DNA of 64,000 nucleotides. Source: Marinobacter sp. (lineage in GTDB: Bacteria; Pseudomonadota; Gammaproteobacteria; Pseudomonadales; Oleiphilaceae). The stretch is taken from assembly GCA_018066865.1 (NCBI GenBank), contig JAGPVT010000020.1, positions 1-64,000 of the forward strand, read 5' to 3'. Below are positions 17,591 through 24,921 of the stretch, piece after piece. Position numbers and translations under genes: made by a program. The notes beneath the pieces are model-generated. The model searched no databases. It was not told the DNA's origin and saw only the letters and a program-made list of their open reading frames with translations. Position 1 is the stretch's first letter. Each line of letters begins with the position of its first letter.

Positions 17591-17980
17591 CTAGTCAACC
17601 TGCTCCAGAAGCACCGCCATGATGTCGTCCATAGTGACAAAACCCAGCAGGTCGTTGTCTTCCAGCACGAGAATACGTTTAACCCTGTGCTCGGTCATCA
17701 GAGCAGCCACCTGGCGCACCGCCAGGCTTTTACCGACTGCGATTGCAGGCTTGGCGCAGGCATCGTAAACGTTCAGAAGGTCGATATCGCCCTGCTCTGC
17801 AATCACAGTCTTCAGGACGTTGGTATAGGTAATCAGACCGTAGGCATCGTTGGGGTGCTGTTTCTCAACCACTAGGGATTTCACATTGTGTTTCTTCATC
17901 AGGCTCAGGGCTTCCCGTAGCTTGGCGAAGGGAGACACGCAAATCACATCGTTTATCATCACCTCTTTGACCAGTTTCAT
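17591..17980 (-). CDS. Two-CBS-domain protein
   Basis: A 129-residue protein made of a single CBS pair: VMINDVICVSPFAKLREALSLM near the start and LAVRQVAALMTEHRVKRILVLEDNDLLGFVTMDDI at the end. CBS pairs bind adenine nucleotides and regulate linked channels, transporters or enzymes. It is the third gene of a minus-strand unit after a DUF1538 membrane protein and a PII-like protein, 12 bases apart, so it may sense energy state for that transporter. This role is an inference. Confidence 0.83.
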   Translation of the reverse strand: MKLVKEVMINDVICVSPFAKLREALSLMKKHNVKSLVVEKQHPNDAYGLITYTNVLKTVIAEQGDIDLLNVYDACAKPAIAVGKSLAVRQVAALMTEHRVKRILVLEDNDLLGFVTMDDIMAVLLEQVD

Positions 17981-17992
17981 GCCTGCAGCTCC

Positions 17993-18343
17993 TCAGAGAT
18001 TGTCTTTCAAGTTCTGTTCGAATTTCTGGAACTGGGACATGTCAATGCCGCCAAGATGTTCCAGCGGAAGGGTGAATACCAGCCCCTGGGAATCGTTTTC
18101 TGCCGGCATCAGCAAGTGCTGGATGGCTTTCAGAACCTGCAATGACAGGCTTTTTTCAAGCACCATCAACAGAACGCTTTGGCTTCCATCGTAGGTGAAG
18201 CCGAAGAAGGTCTTCTTGGCGGTGTTGCTTATGCCTCGGCCAGATATCACGGTAATGCCGCCAGCGCCCAGTTCGCGGGCGGCATCGATACATTCCTGTT
18301 CCTGATCTTCCGGAACAATGGCGATTAGAACGGAAAATTTCAT
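17993..18343 (-). CDS. PII-like signalling protein
   Basis: A 116-residue protein with the ferredoxin-like PII pattern: an N-terminal strand FSVLIAIVPEDQEQECIDAA, GITVISGRGIS where PII has its T-loop approach, and a second strand LLMVLEKSLSLQVLKAI. The canonical T-loop uridylylation Tyr context is absent, so it is not GlnB or GlnK but one of the PII-like proteins often found beside transporters. ATG 18343 shares an ATGA with the stop of the DUF1538 gene. It probably regulates that membrane protein by binding a nucleotide (inference). Confidence 0.78.
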   Translation of the reverse strand: MKFSVLIAIVPEDQEQECIDAARELGAGGITVISGRGISNTAKKTFFGFTYDGSQSVLLMVLEKSLSLQVLKAIQHLLMPAENDSQGLVFTLPLEHLGGIDMSQFQKFEQNLKDNL

Positions 18344-19827
18344 GAGCGTACCTCTCGTCGATCGGCCAGCCATTGCATGATAATGGCGTATAGCATCACG
18401 GTAATAATGGGGAAAATGGAAGCAAAGGCAATCAGCCCGAAGCCATCAATCAGAACGCTGCGACCCTCGATATTGGAGGCGAGCCCGATGCCCAACGCCG
18501 TCACCAGCGGCACCGTAACCTCTGATGTGGTGACCCCGCCCAGGTCATAGGCCAGAGCCACGATGTATTTCGGCGCCAGAGCGGTAAGAATGATGACCAG
18601 AGTATAGCCACCCATAATGTAGTAGTGCATGGAGTCGCCGACAATGATCCGGTGTACCCCGATGCTGATGCCGGTGGCCACGCCGAGGGCAACCAATAGC
18701 CGGATCGCGTTGCCGTTAATCCGCCCGGACGCAGCTTCTTCAGCCTGCTTGCCGACCGCCAGCAGGGCTGGCTCAGCCAAGGTGGTGGCAAAGCCGATCA
18801 TGAAGGCAAACAGGTAGATGAAACCGAAGCGTTCCAGCTCGATCAGCTGTTCCGCCATGCTGGTGCCGATTGGGAACAGGCCCATTTTCAGGCCCACGAC
18901 AAAGGCGTAGAGGCCGAGAATGACCAAGGCAAAGCCGAACAGAATTTTGCGCGGATTGGCCAGTCCGCGGCGCAGCACGATGTACTGGAAGAACAGGATG
19001 GTCAGAATAATGGGCACTACATCCCTGATCATTCCGGCCAGTTCCAGAAGCGTTTTTAGAGCACCAGAAATGGCTTCACCTTCATTCTGGATCGCCATTA
19101 CCGAAGCTCTCTCTGAAACCCCGCCGCTGTAGACCGCAATCCCGTACAGCTGAACCGTAATCATCGGCACCATGACGGCCAATGCCACCAGACCAAAGCC
19201 ATCGGTGAGTGGGTTCCGGCCCCGGATGGAGGCGGCCAGGCCAATGCCCAGCGCTGCAATCAGCGGTACCGTGACAATATTCGTGGTGACCCCGCCGGAG
19301 TCGTAAGCCAGGCCGACAATTTCCTCCGGGGAAAACCAGGTCACCACGACCACTGTGATGTAGCCAATGATCATGAACCAGTGGAGCGGGTAGCCAAAGA
19401 TGGTGCGGAATACTCCGAGCGCAATGACCAGGCCAACGGAGGTCGCAACCAGAAGCCGGAGGGTAAGAGCATCAATTTTGCCCTCACTGATACTTTTGGC
19501 TTGCTGGGCCACTGCAATCAGCGCTGGCTCGGCAACCACCGCTGAAAATCCCATGGCGAAGCCGAATGAGAGCAGGATAGGTACCGACCCTCGTTTGGCA
19601 AACTGGTTGGACAGGCTTTTACCCACCGGGAAAATAGACAGCTCAAGGCCCTGGAGAAACAGGGCAACACCGGCTGCGACAATCAGCAGGCCAATGGCCA
19701 TGCTCAGGGTGTTGTCCGGCATTTGTTGCAGGACAACAAGCTGGAAGAACACAACAACAGCGACAATCGGGAACAGATTTTTCAGTGCGTGCAGCAGTGA
19801 ATGGCCAAAAGCGCGGATATAGAACAC
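18340..19827 (-). CDS. DUF1538 membrane protein, duplicated (UmpAB-like fusion)
   Basis: A 495-residue, roughly 14-helix membrane protein consisting of two homologous halves. The repeated signatures are AEPALIAVAQQAKSISEGKI and AYDSGGVTTNIVTVPL in the first half, and AEPALLAVGKQAEEAASGRI and AYDLGGVTTSEVTVPL in the second. DUF1538 proteins occur as separate or fused halves; a paired version from Halomonas has been reported as a sodium/proton antiporter (UmpAB), from memory. Here both halves are in one polypeptide, followed by PII-like and CBS genes, suggesting nucleotide-controlled ion transport. Confidence 0.82.
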   Translation of the reverse strand: MFYIRAFGHSLLHALKNLFPIVAVVVFFQLVVLQQMPDNTLSMAIGLLIVAAGVALFLQGLELSIFPVGKSLSNQFAKRGSVPILLSFGFAMGFSAVVAEPALIAVAQQAKSISEGKIDALTLRLLVATSVGLVIALGVFRTIFGYPLHWFMIIGYITVVVVTWFSPEEIVGLAYDSGGVTTNIVTVPLIAALGIGLAASIRGRNPLTDGFGLVALAVMVPMITVQLYGIAVYSGGVSERASVMAIQNEGEAISGALKTLLELAGMIRDVVPIILTILFFQYIVLRRGLANPRKILFGFALVILGLYAFVVGLKMGLFPIGTSMAEQLIELERFGFIYLFAFMIGFATTLAEPALLAVGKQAEEAASGRINGNAIRLLVALGVATGISIGVHRIIVGDSMHYYIMGGYTLVIILTALAPKYIVALAYDLGGVTTSEVTVPLVTALGIGLASNIEGRSVLIDGFGLIAFASIFPIITVMLYAIIMQWLADRREVRS

Positions 19828-20108
19828 TGACTACCCCTGTAATCCGTGGATTTTGGGCCCATGAGCTTGGTCAAGTGGCTGAATCATAGCATGTTGCAGG
19901 GTACATGAAATGACCGGGCTCAATGATGGGGCAGGGCGCAAGCCCGGGATTTTTGGTATTCATAAGAAAAATGCTGAAAATACATAATATAAATTTCAAT
20001 TATAAATCGGAAGCTACTAGAGTACTCGACATCGCAGGCAAACCATGTCGCGCTTTGCCCGGAATTCAGTCACCAGTGCACGCCGTTAACATATAAAGGA
20101 TCGAGATC
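19828..20108. other. Intergenic region upstream of aceA
   Basis: About 280 bases between divergent genes. The stretch around 19965-20020 is AT-rich compared with its surroundings and is the most likely promoter area of the isocitrate lyase gene. AAAGGA lies 10 bases before the aceA ATG as ribosome site. No gene is supported here. Confidence 0.45.
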
Positions 20109-21701
20109 ATGCCTTACGCAAAAGACGTCGATACCATTGCTTCCATCCTGAAGCAAAACCCGACCTGGAACGCTATCAACCCCAAGCATGCTGCACGTAT
20201 GCGCGCCCAGAACAAATTCAAGACCGGTCTGGATGTCGCCAAGTACACGGCAAAAATCATGCGTGAAGACATGGCGAACTACGACAAAGACACGTCGCAG
20301 TACACCCAGTCGCTGGGTTGCTGGCACGGGTTTATTGGTCAGCAGAAGATGATTGCGATCAAGAAGCACTTCGGTTCCACCAAGCGTCGTTACCTGTACC
20401 TGTCTGGCTGGATGGTTGCTGCCCTGCGTTCTGAGTTCGGCCCGTTGCCTGACCAGTCCATGCACGAGAAGACAGCTGTTTCCGGGCTGATCGAAGAACT
20501 GTACACCTTCTTGCGCCAGGCTGACGCATGGGAACTGAACCACCTGTTCCGCGATCTGGAAGCCGCTGAAAACGCTGGCGACAATGCCAAAGCAGCTGAA
20601 CTGATCAAGCAGATCGACAACCACGAAACTCACGTTGTCCCAATCATTGCCGACATCGATGCCGGTTTCGGTAACGATGAAGCAACCTACCTGCTGGCCA
20701 AGCAGATGATCGAAGCTGGCGCTTGCTGTATCCAGATCGAGAACCAGGTTTCTGATGAGAAGCAGTGTGGCCACCAGGATGGTAAGGTAACCGTTCCTCA
20801 CGCCGACTTCCTCTCCAAGATCAACGCTGTACGTCTGGCGTTCCTTGAGCTGGGTGTTGACGACGGTGTTATCGTTGCCCGCACTGACTCACTGGGTGCT
20901 GGCCTGACCAAGCAAATCGCTGTAACCAGCGAGCCGGGCGACCTGGGTGACCAGTACAACAGCTTTATCGATGGCGACATTATCGAAAACGCTTCAGACA
21001 TCAACAACGGCGACGTTGTGATCAAGCAGGGCGGCAAGCTGGTTAAGCCCAAGCGCCTGGCATCTGGCCTGTTCCAGTTCAAGGAAGGCTCGGGTGAAGA
21101 CCGTGTTGTTCTGGACTGTATCACCAGCCTGCAGAACGGCGCTGACATGCTGTGGATTGAAACCGAGAAGCCGCACGTTGGTCAGATCGCTGCCATGGTA
21201 AACCGCATCAAGGAAGTTGTTCCCGATGCCAAGCTGGTTTACAACAACAGCCCATCTTTCAACTGGACCCTGAACTTCCGTCAGCAGGTATTCGACGCAA
21301 TGAAGGAAGAAGGCAAGGACGTTTCTGCCTACGACCGCGCGAAGCTGATGAGTCAAGAGTACGACAGCACTGAGCTGGGCAAGCTGGCCGACGAGTGGAC
21401 AGCTAACTTCCAGCGTGACGCTGCCCGTGAAGCAGGTGTATTCCACCACCTGATCACTCTGCCGACTTATCATACTGCGGCACTGTCTACTGACAACCTG
21501 GCCAAAGGCTACTTCGGCGAAGAAGGCATGCTGGCTTACGTTAAAGGCGTACAGCGTGAAGAGATCCGTCAGGGTATCGCCACCGTTAAGCATCAGGATA
21601 TGGCCGGTTCTAACATCGGTGACGACCATAAGGAATTCTTCGCAGGTGATGCTGCGCTGAAAGCCGGTGGTGGAGACAACACGATGAACCAGTTCGGCTA
21701 A
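20109..21701 (+). CDS. aceA: Isocitrate lyase
   Basis: A 530-residue enzyme that splits isocitrate into glyoxylate and succinate, the first step of the glyoxylate shunt used for growth on acetate, fatty acids or hydrocarbons. The active-site loop reads EKQCGHQDGK, with the catalytic Cys; other family segments are IADIDAGFGNDEATYLLAKQ and YNNSPSFNWTLNF. The length and the KQCGH version of the signature match the longer Pseudomonas-type enzyme, not the 434-residue E. coli form. It is a monocistronic unit closed by a strong terminator. Its codon use looks strongly biased, as in highly expressed genes. Confidence 0.96.
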   Translation: MPYAKDVDTIASILKQNPTWNAINPKHAARMRAQNKFKTGLDVAKYTAKIMREDMANYDKDTSQYTQSLGCWHGFIGQQKMIAIKKHFGSTKRRYLYLSGWMVAALRSEFGPLPDQSMHEKTAVSGLIEELYTFLRQADAWELNHLFRDLEAAENAGDNAKAAELIKQIDNHETHVVPIIADIDAGFGNDEATYLLAKQMIEAGACCIQIENQVSDEKQCGHQDGKVTVPHADFLSKINAVRLAFLELGVDDGVIVARTDSLGAGLTKQIAVTSEPGDLGDQYNSFIDGDIIENASDINNGDVVIKQGGKLVKPKRLASGLFQFKEGSGEDRVVLDCITSLQNGADMLWIETEKPHVGQIAAMVNRIKEVVPDAKLVYNNSPSFNWTLNFRQQVFDAMKEEGKDVSAYDRAKLMSQEYDSTELGKLADEWTANFQRDAAREAGVFHHLITLPTYHTAALSTDNLAKGYFGEEGMLAYVKGVQREEIRQGIATVKHQDMAGSNIGDDHKEFFAGDAALKAGGGDNTMNQFG

Positions 21702-21749
21702 TCGAACGGTTTATAGTGTTCCCGCTTCCCGGCGTGTTCCGGGAGCACA

Positions 21750-21786
21750 AAAGCCCCGCAACTGGAGACAGTTTGCGGGGCTTTTT
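21750..21786 (+). terminator. Rho-independent terminator of aceA
   Basis: AAGCCCCGCAACTG and CAGTTTGCGGGGCTT pair with one bulged base around a GAGA loop and run into TTTTTGTTTTTTT. Confidence 0.92.
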
Positions 21787-21818
21787 GTTTTTTTACACTG
21801 CTGGTTTGGTGTATGTGA

Positions 21819-21943
21819 CTGAAACTGCTTTAAAACCTTCGGTTCACTGCTTTTTCTTCATCCGTACTGTTTCATCCCTGCAACAGTTTCTGCTTTTGTA
21901 AAAGCTTTTTTTTTAGGGGTTTAAGTCTGAAACTTCTTTAAAA
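21819..21943. repeat. 17-bp direct repeat pair upstream of the secretion cluster
   Basis: CTGAAACTGCTTTAAAA (21819-21835) and CTGAAACTTCTTTAAAA (21927-21943) differ at one base and lie 108 bases apart. Between them are two inverted partial copies, CTGTTTCA and CAGTTTC. They lie about 30-155 bases upstream of the sigma-54-like promoter, a suitable place for activator binding sites. A weak hairpin plus T-run (21892-21914) also lies here. The stretch 21702-22083 holds no gene. Confidence 0.5.
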
Positions 21944-21972
21944 ATAATAACTTGGTCGCCAGAACCTTATAC

Positions 21973-21988
21973 TGGCACGGGAATCGCT
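21973..21988 (+). promoter_or_regulatory. Sigma-54-type promoter of the repeat-protein operon
   Basis: TGGCACGGGAATCGCT has the invariant GG (21974-21975) and GC (21986-21987) at the required 10-base spacing, and matches the consensus TGGCACG-N4-TTGC except for one T to C change. It lies about 95 bases upstream of the start of the repeat-protein gene. An enhancer-binding-type regulator is encoded at 25983-27356. Confidence 0.7.
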
Positions 21989-22083
21989 TTCTTTGTTATG
22001 TGGGTCTGGACCTTGGCTTACCCGAAGGCTAGCGGGTTGGGTCGGATCCCTTAAAAGCCAATAACCTAGAAGGAAACGACATC

Positions 22084-23217
22084 ATGAATACTAGGAAGGG
22101 ATTGCTAGCAGCTGCCATTGCAATGAGTCTCGGTGTTTCCGGTTTCGCCTTTGCGGATCAGGGTGGAGACGGGGATCCGAATACCAATGCGGATAATACC
22201 TCCACGGCTAATAATGACCAATCCGGCAATACCGACAATACGAACAATTCCGATAATTCGAATAGCTCGGATAACTCGAATAGCTCGGATAACTCGAATA
22301 GCTCGGATAACTCGAATAGCTCGGATAACAGCACCGATGTAGACGATGCTTTCAAAATCGCCGACAGTGGCAATACCGACAATACGAATAACTCGGATAA
22401 CTCAAATAACTCGGACAACAGCGCCGATAACAGCACCGATGTAGACGATGCTTTCAAAATCGCCGACAGTGGCAATACCGACAATACGAATAACTCCGAT
22501 AGCTCAAATAACTCGGATAATTCGAATAGCTCGGATAACTCGAATAGCTCGGATAACAGCACCGATGTAGACGATGCTTTCAAAATCGCCGACAGTGGCA
22601 ATACCGACAATACGAATAACTCCGATAACTCAAATAACTCGGATAATTCGAATAGCTCGGACAACAGCACCGATAACAGCACCGATGTAGACGATGCTTT
22701 CAAAATCGCCGACAGTGGTAATACCGACAATACGAACAATTCCGATAACTCGAACAACTCCGATAACTCAAATAATTCGGATAACTCGAATAGCTCGGAT
22801 AACTCGAATAGCTCGGATAATTCCACTAATTTGGCTGACAGCCAAAATAACAACTCCGATAACTCGAATAACTCCGACAATTCAAACAGCTCGGATAACT
22901 CGAATAGCTCGGATAATTCCACTAATCTGGCGGACAGCCAAAATAACAGTTCCGATAACTCTGTGGCCCTGGATCTGGATGTGTTCCTGAACAACGCCGA
23001 GCTGGCCGGCACCGTATCTGGTACTTCAACCACCTACGGTACTGCTAACGCTGACGGTTCCTACACCATAGTTCGTAACAGCAACGAAATCTCTGGTGGC
23101 TCAGGGAACTTCACTGGTGTTGGGGTATTTGCCCAGAATGCAGGCAATGGTAGCGTTACCCAGGCTAACGTCAGTGTGATGTCTAACCTGACCACAGGCA
23201 GTGGTGGTACCCAGTAA
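22084..23217 (+). CDS. Secreted Asn/Ser/Asp-rich repeat protein, putative fibre subunit
   Basis: A 377-residue protein with a clear signal peptide (MNTRKGLLAAAIAMSLGVSG, cut after FAFA). Residues ~50-300 are low-complexity hexapeptide repeats of the type DNSNSS. Four nearly identical blocks STDVDDAFKIADSGNTDNT and two blocks STNLADSQNN are interspersed. The last ~80 residues are non-repetitive and end in GVFAQNAGNGSVTQANVSV, resembling the C-termini of the two small proteins downstream. The protein is very acidic and contains no Cys. I do not recognise a named family. Position, promoter and downstream C39 peptidase suggest the major subunit of an extracellular fibre. The gene is preceded by GAAGGAAAC 8 bases from ATG. 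Confidence 0.75.
   Translation: MNTRKGLLAAAIAMSLGVSGFAFADQGGDGDPNTNADNTSTANNDQSGNTDNTNNSDNSNSSDNSNSSDNSNSSDNSNSSDNSTDVDDAFKIADSGNTDNTNNSDNSNNSDNSADNSTDVDDAFKIADSGNTDNTNNSDSSNNSDNSNSSDNSNSSDNSTDVDDAFKIADSGNTDNTNNSDNSNNSDNSNSSDNSTDNSTDVDDAFKIADSGNTDNTNNSDNSNNSDNSNNSDNSNSSDNSNSSDNSTNLADSQNNNSDNSNNSDNSNSSDNSNSSDNSTNLADSQNNSSDNSVALDLDVFLNNAELAGTVSGTSTTYGTANADGSYTIVRNSNEISGGSGNFTGVGVFAQNAGNGSVTQANVSVMSNLTTGSGGTQ
22231..22928 (+). repeat. 18-bp tandem repeat array inside the repeat-protein gene
   Basis: The unit GATAACTCGAATAGCTCG (18 bases, DNSNSS) is repeated in tandem runs with small variations. A longer unit, GATGTAGACGATGCTTTC and its continuation, recurs four times near-perfectly, starting at about 22337, 22440, 22565 and 22685. 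The base-level identity implies recent expansion or homogenisation, and copy number could vary between strains. Confidence 0.88.
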
Positions 23218-23230
23218 GTAGGCAAAAGGT

Positions 23231-23257
23231 GCGGGCTGCCAGTTCCTGGTAGCCCGC
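23231..23257 (+). terminator. Strong hairpin between the repeat-protein gene and the next gene
   Basis: GCGGGCTGCCAG and CTGGTAGCCCGC form a 12-bp stem (one G-T pair) with a 3-base loop, 14 bases after the stop codon. There is no T-run, so it is more likely an mRNA stabiliser or partial attenuator giving higher expression of the first gene than of those behind it. Confidence 0.65.
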
Positions 23258-23277
23258 CCAGGCCCGGGAGGCATGGG

Positions 23278-23670
23278 ATGGACAACAACCTTTACCAGGT
23301 CGGATACGGCTTTTTAATGGGCTGTCTTACTCGTATGGTGGGTTTGGCCTTGTTGACGAGCGCAGCTACTGCGCTGGGCGATACCGTCGACACTGATGAA
23401 ACCTGGTTACAGCAGTCTGCGCTGTCTGCGCAACAGCTGAACGAGGCCAGCGGCCGTCAGGGGGTCTCACTGCAATGGCAAATGAACAACAGCAATCAGA
23501 ATGCCAATGTCAGCGATAACGTGCTGTCCGGACAGGTGATGACGGGTAATAACCTGATCAGTGGTAACGCTTTCCAGAATATGAATGGCGTAGCAACGGT
23601 TATCCAGAACTCGGGTAATCAGGTGGTTATTCAGGATACAACCCAGATCAACGTTCTTATTAACCGTTAA
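23278..23670 (+). CDS. Small secreted protein with QN-x-G-N motif, putative minor fibre subunit
   Basis: A 130-residue protein with an N-terminal hydrophobic signal region (GCLTRMVGLALLTSAATALG). The following segment ALSAQQLNEASGRQG resembles a double-glycine-type leader. The remainder is Asn/Gln/Val-rich and ends in VIQNSGNQVVIQDTTQINV, related to the ends of the neighbouring repeat protein and of the 164-residue protein, and recalling curlin-type Q-x-G-x-N-x(5)-Q repeats. No named family is recognised. GGGAGG precedes ATG 23278 by 7 bases. The C39 peptidase gene follows after 13 bases. Confidence 0.68.
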   Translation: MDNNLYQVGYGFLMGCLTRMVGLALLTSAATALGDTVDTDETWLQQSALSAQQLNEASGRQGVSLQWQMNNSNQNANVSDNVLSGQVMTGNNLISGNAFQNMNGVATVIQNSGNQVVIQDTTQINVLINR

Positions 23671-23683
23671 CGGGAGACGGGCT

Positions 23684-24382
23684 ATGACCGGTGGAACAGG
23701 CATTACCGCGATGTTAGCGACTCTGCTGTTGGTTATCAGCCCTGCGGCTGATGCTGGTCGTGTGTCGATCCCCGGTTTTACCGGCGGTCTGGAGGTGGCC
23801 GTCGAGAGTTTTCAGGCGCGCAAATTCAGCTCGGTGTTTCGCCAGCAGTACGACTTTAGCTGTGGCTCTGCGGCAATCGCATCACTGCTGACCTTTCACT
23901 ATCAGTTCGAGGTGTCCGAGGCGGATGTCTTCAGCGGCATGTTCGCGGTAGCAGATCCAGAGAAAGTTCAGCGTGAGGGCTTCTCTATGTTGGACATGAA
24001 GCACTATCTGGAGAGTGAAGGTTATCAGGCCGATGGCTTCCGTCTGCCATTGGATGGATTACGTAAAGAAGTTCGGTTGCCGGTGATTGCCTTGGTTACT
24101 CTGGATGGTTACCGGCATTTTGTAATTATCAAAGGCATTTCTGCCGACGAAGTGCTAGTGGGTGATCCTGCGCGCGGTATGAAAGTGTATCCGCGGTCGG
24201 AGTTTGAACAATATTGGGATGGCACGGCGTTTGTGATACGCAGTCACCTGAAGCAAGGGCGCAACGCGTTTATTACCGATGGGGCCTGGCCATCAATCGC
24301 AACCGCGCCGTTGAACCATCTCCAGGACGCACCGCCGCTGGGGCATACGTTGCCGTATTGGCCGTCGATGACGGAGTGGTGA
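23684..24382 (+). CDS. C39-like cysteine peptidase, FapD-like
   Basis: A 232-residue protein with a signal peptide (MLATLLLVISPAADAG region) followed by a C39-type domain. The catalytic Cys is in QYDFSCGSAAIASLL near residue 65, the His in GYRHFVIIKG near residue 146, and the Asp in LVGDPARG, the classical C39 triad. C39 domains cleave after double-glycine leaders; most are fused to ABC exporters, but stand-alone exported ones occur in Fap amyloid operons (FapD). It sits between two small secreted proteins that carry leader-like segments, its likely substrates (inference). GGGAG precedes the start by 8 bases. Confidence 0.83.
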   Translation: MTGGTGITAMLATLLLVISPAADAGRVSIPGFTGGLEVAVESFQARKFSSVFRQQYDFSCGSAAIASLLTFHYQFEVSEADVFSGMFAVADPEKVQREGFSMLDMKHYLESEGYQADGFRLPLDGLRKEVRLPVIALVTLDGYRHFVIIKGISADEVLVGDPARGMKVYPRSEFEQYWDGTAFVIRSHLKQGRNAFITDGAWPSIATAPLNHLQDAPPLGHTLPYWPSMTEW

Positions 24383-24387
24383 GCCTT

Positions 24388-24882
24388 ATGACGATCTGCG
24401 TATTTTTTGTCAGCAAATCGATCAGGTTGGTTCTGACGCTGAGTTTGACCTTGTTAGCGGGTATCGCCAGCGCGGCCGACTGGAGCACGGCGCTGACCGA
24501 TGCAGAGTTGGCGCAAAGGCGCGGCGGCTTTATTCTCGATCGGTTTGAAATTGCTATTGGCCTTGAGCAGCGCGTGTCAGTGAACGGCGACTTGCAGGTG
24601 ATAAACAGCTGGCGCATACCCGACATTGGTGATGTGCGCAGTTACACTCAGGCTCTTGAAAGTATGCCGGTACTGCAGGATATCAGCGGCGGTGGCGAGG
24701 GAGCACGCATAACCAGCGGGGTGCTCGACAGTGGCAGCTGGTTGACGTTAATCCAGAATAATGTGGACGGCGCGGTTATCCAGAATATGCAGCAACTGAA
24801 CATTGAGCTGAACAACCTGGGGCAGAACAGGCGCCTGCCCCCCAGTTTTCAGGACTCTCTGCTGTCACTTCCGGCACGCTAG
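24388..24882 (+). CDS. Small secreted protein with double-glycine-like leader, FapE/FapA-like role
   Basis: A 164-residue protein. ATG 24388 lies 6 bases after the peptidase stop and gives a signal peptide (LVLTLSLTLLAGIASAA). Directly behind it, ALTDAELAQRRGG matches the L-S/T-x-x-E-L-x(4)-G-G pattern of double-glycine leaders. The C-terminal region contains LTLIQNNVDGAVIQNMQQL, related to the ends of the two other secreted proteins in the cluster. The open frame extends 58 codons further upstream, but this would overlap the peptidase gene and lack the signal peptide. It is the last gene of the plus-strand unit. The family is unrecognised. Confidence 0.7.
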   Translation: MTICVFFVSKSIRLVLTLSLTLLAGIASAADWSTALTDAELAQRRGGFILDRFEIAIGLEQRVSVNGDLQVINSWRIPDIGDVRSYTQALESMPVLQDISGGGEGARITSGVLDSGSWLTLIQNNVDGAVIQNMQQLNIELNNLGQNRRLPPSFQDSLLSLPAR

Positions 24883-24921
24883 ACCGGAATGGCAATCTCC
24901 CGCTGGCGGCGCCCCTGCATT

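Noticed and set aside
20070-20801. 243-codon frame antisense to aceA
   Set aside because: Shadow of a highly codon-biased gene; no start signals or domain features.
22231-22928. Tandem repeat array considered as a CRISPR
   Set aside because: Units are contiguous, in frame within a coding gene, and have no unique spacers of constant length; no cas genes are nearby.
22158-23033. 291-codon minus-strand open frame of Leu-Ser-Glu-Leu-Phe repeats opposite the repeat-protein gene
   Set aside because: It is the antisense reading of the 18-bp repeat array, lacks a ribosome site and signal peptide, and exists only because the repeat has no stop in that frame.
24214-24387. Upstream extension of the 164-residue secreted protein gene
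   Set aside because: It overlaps the C39 peptidase gene in another frame and would bury the signal peptide.
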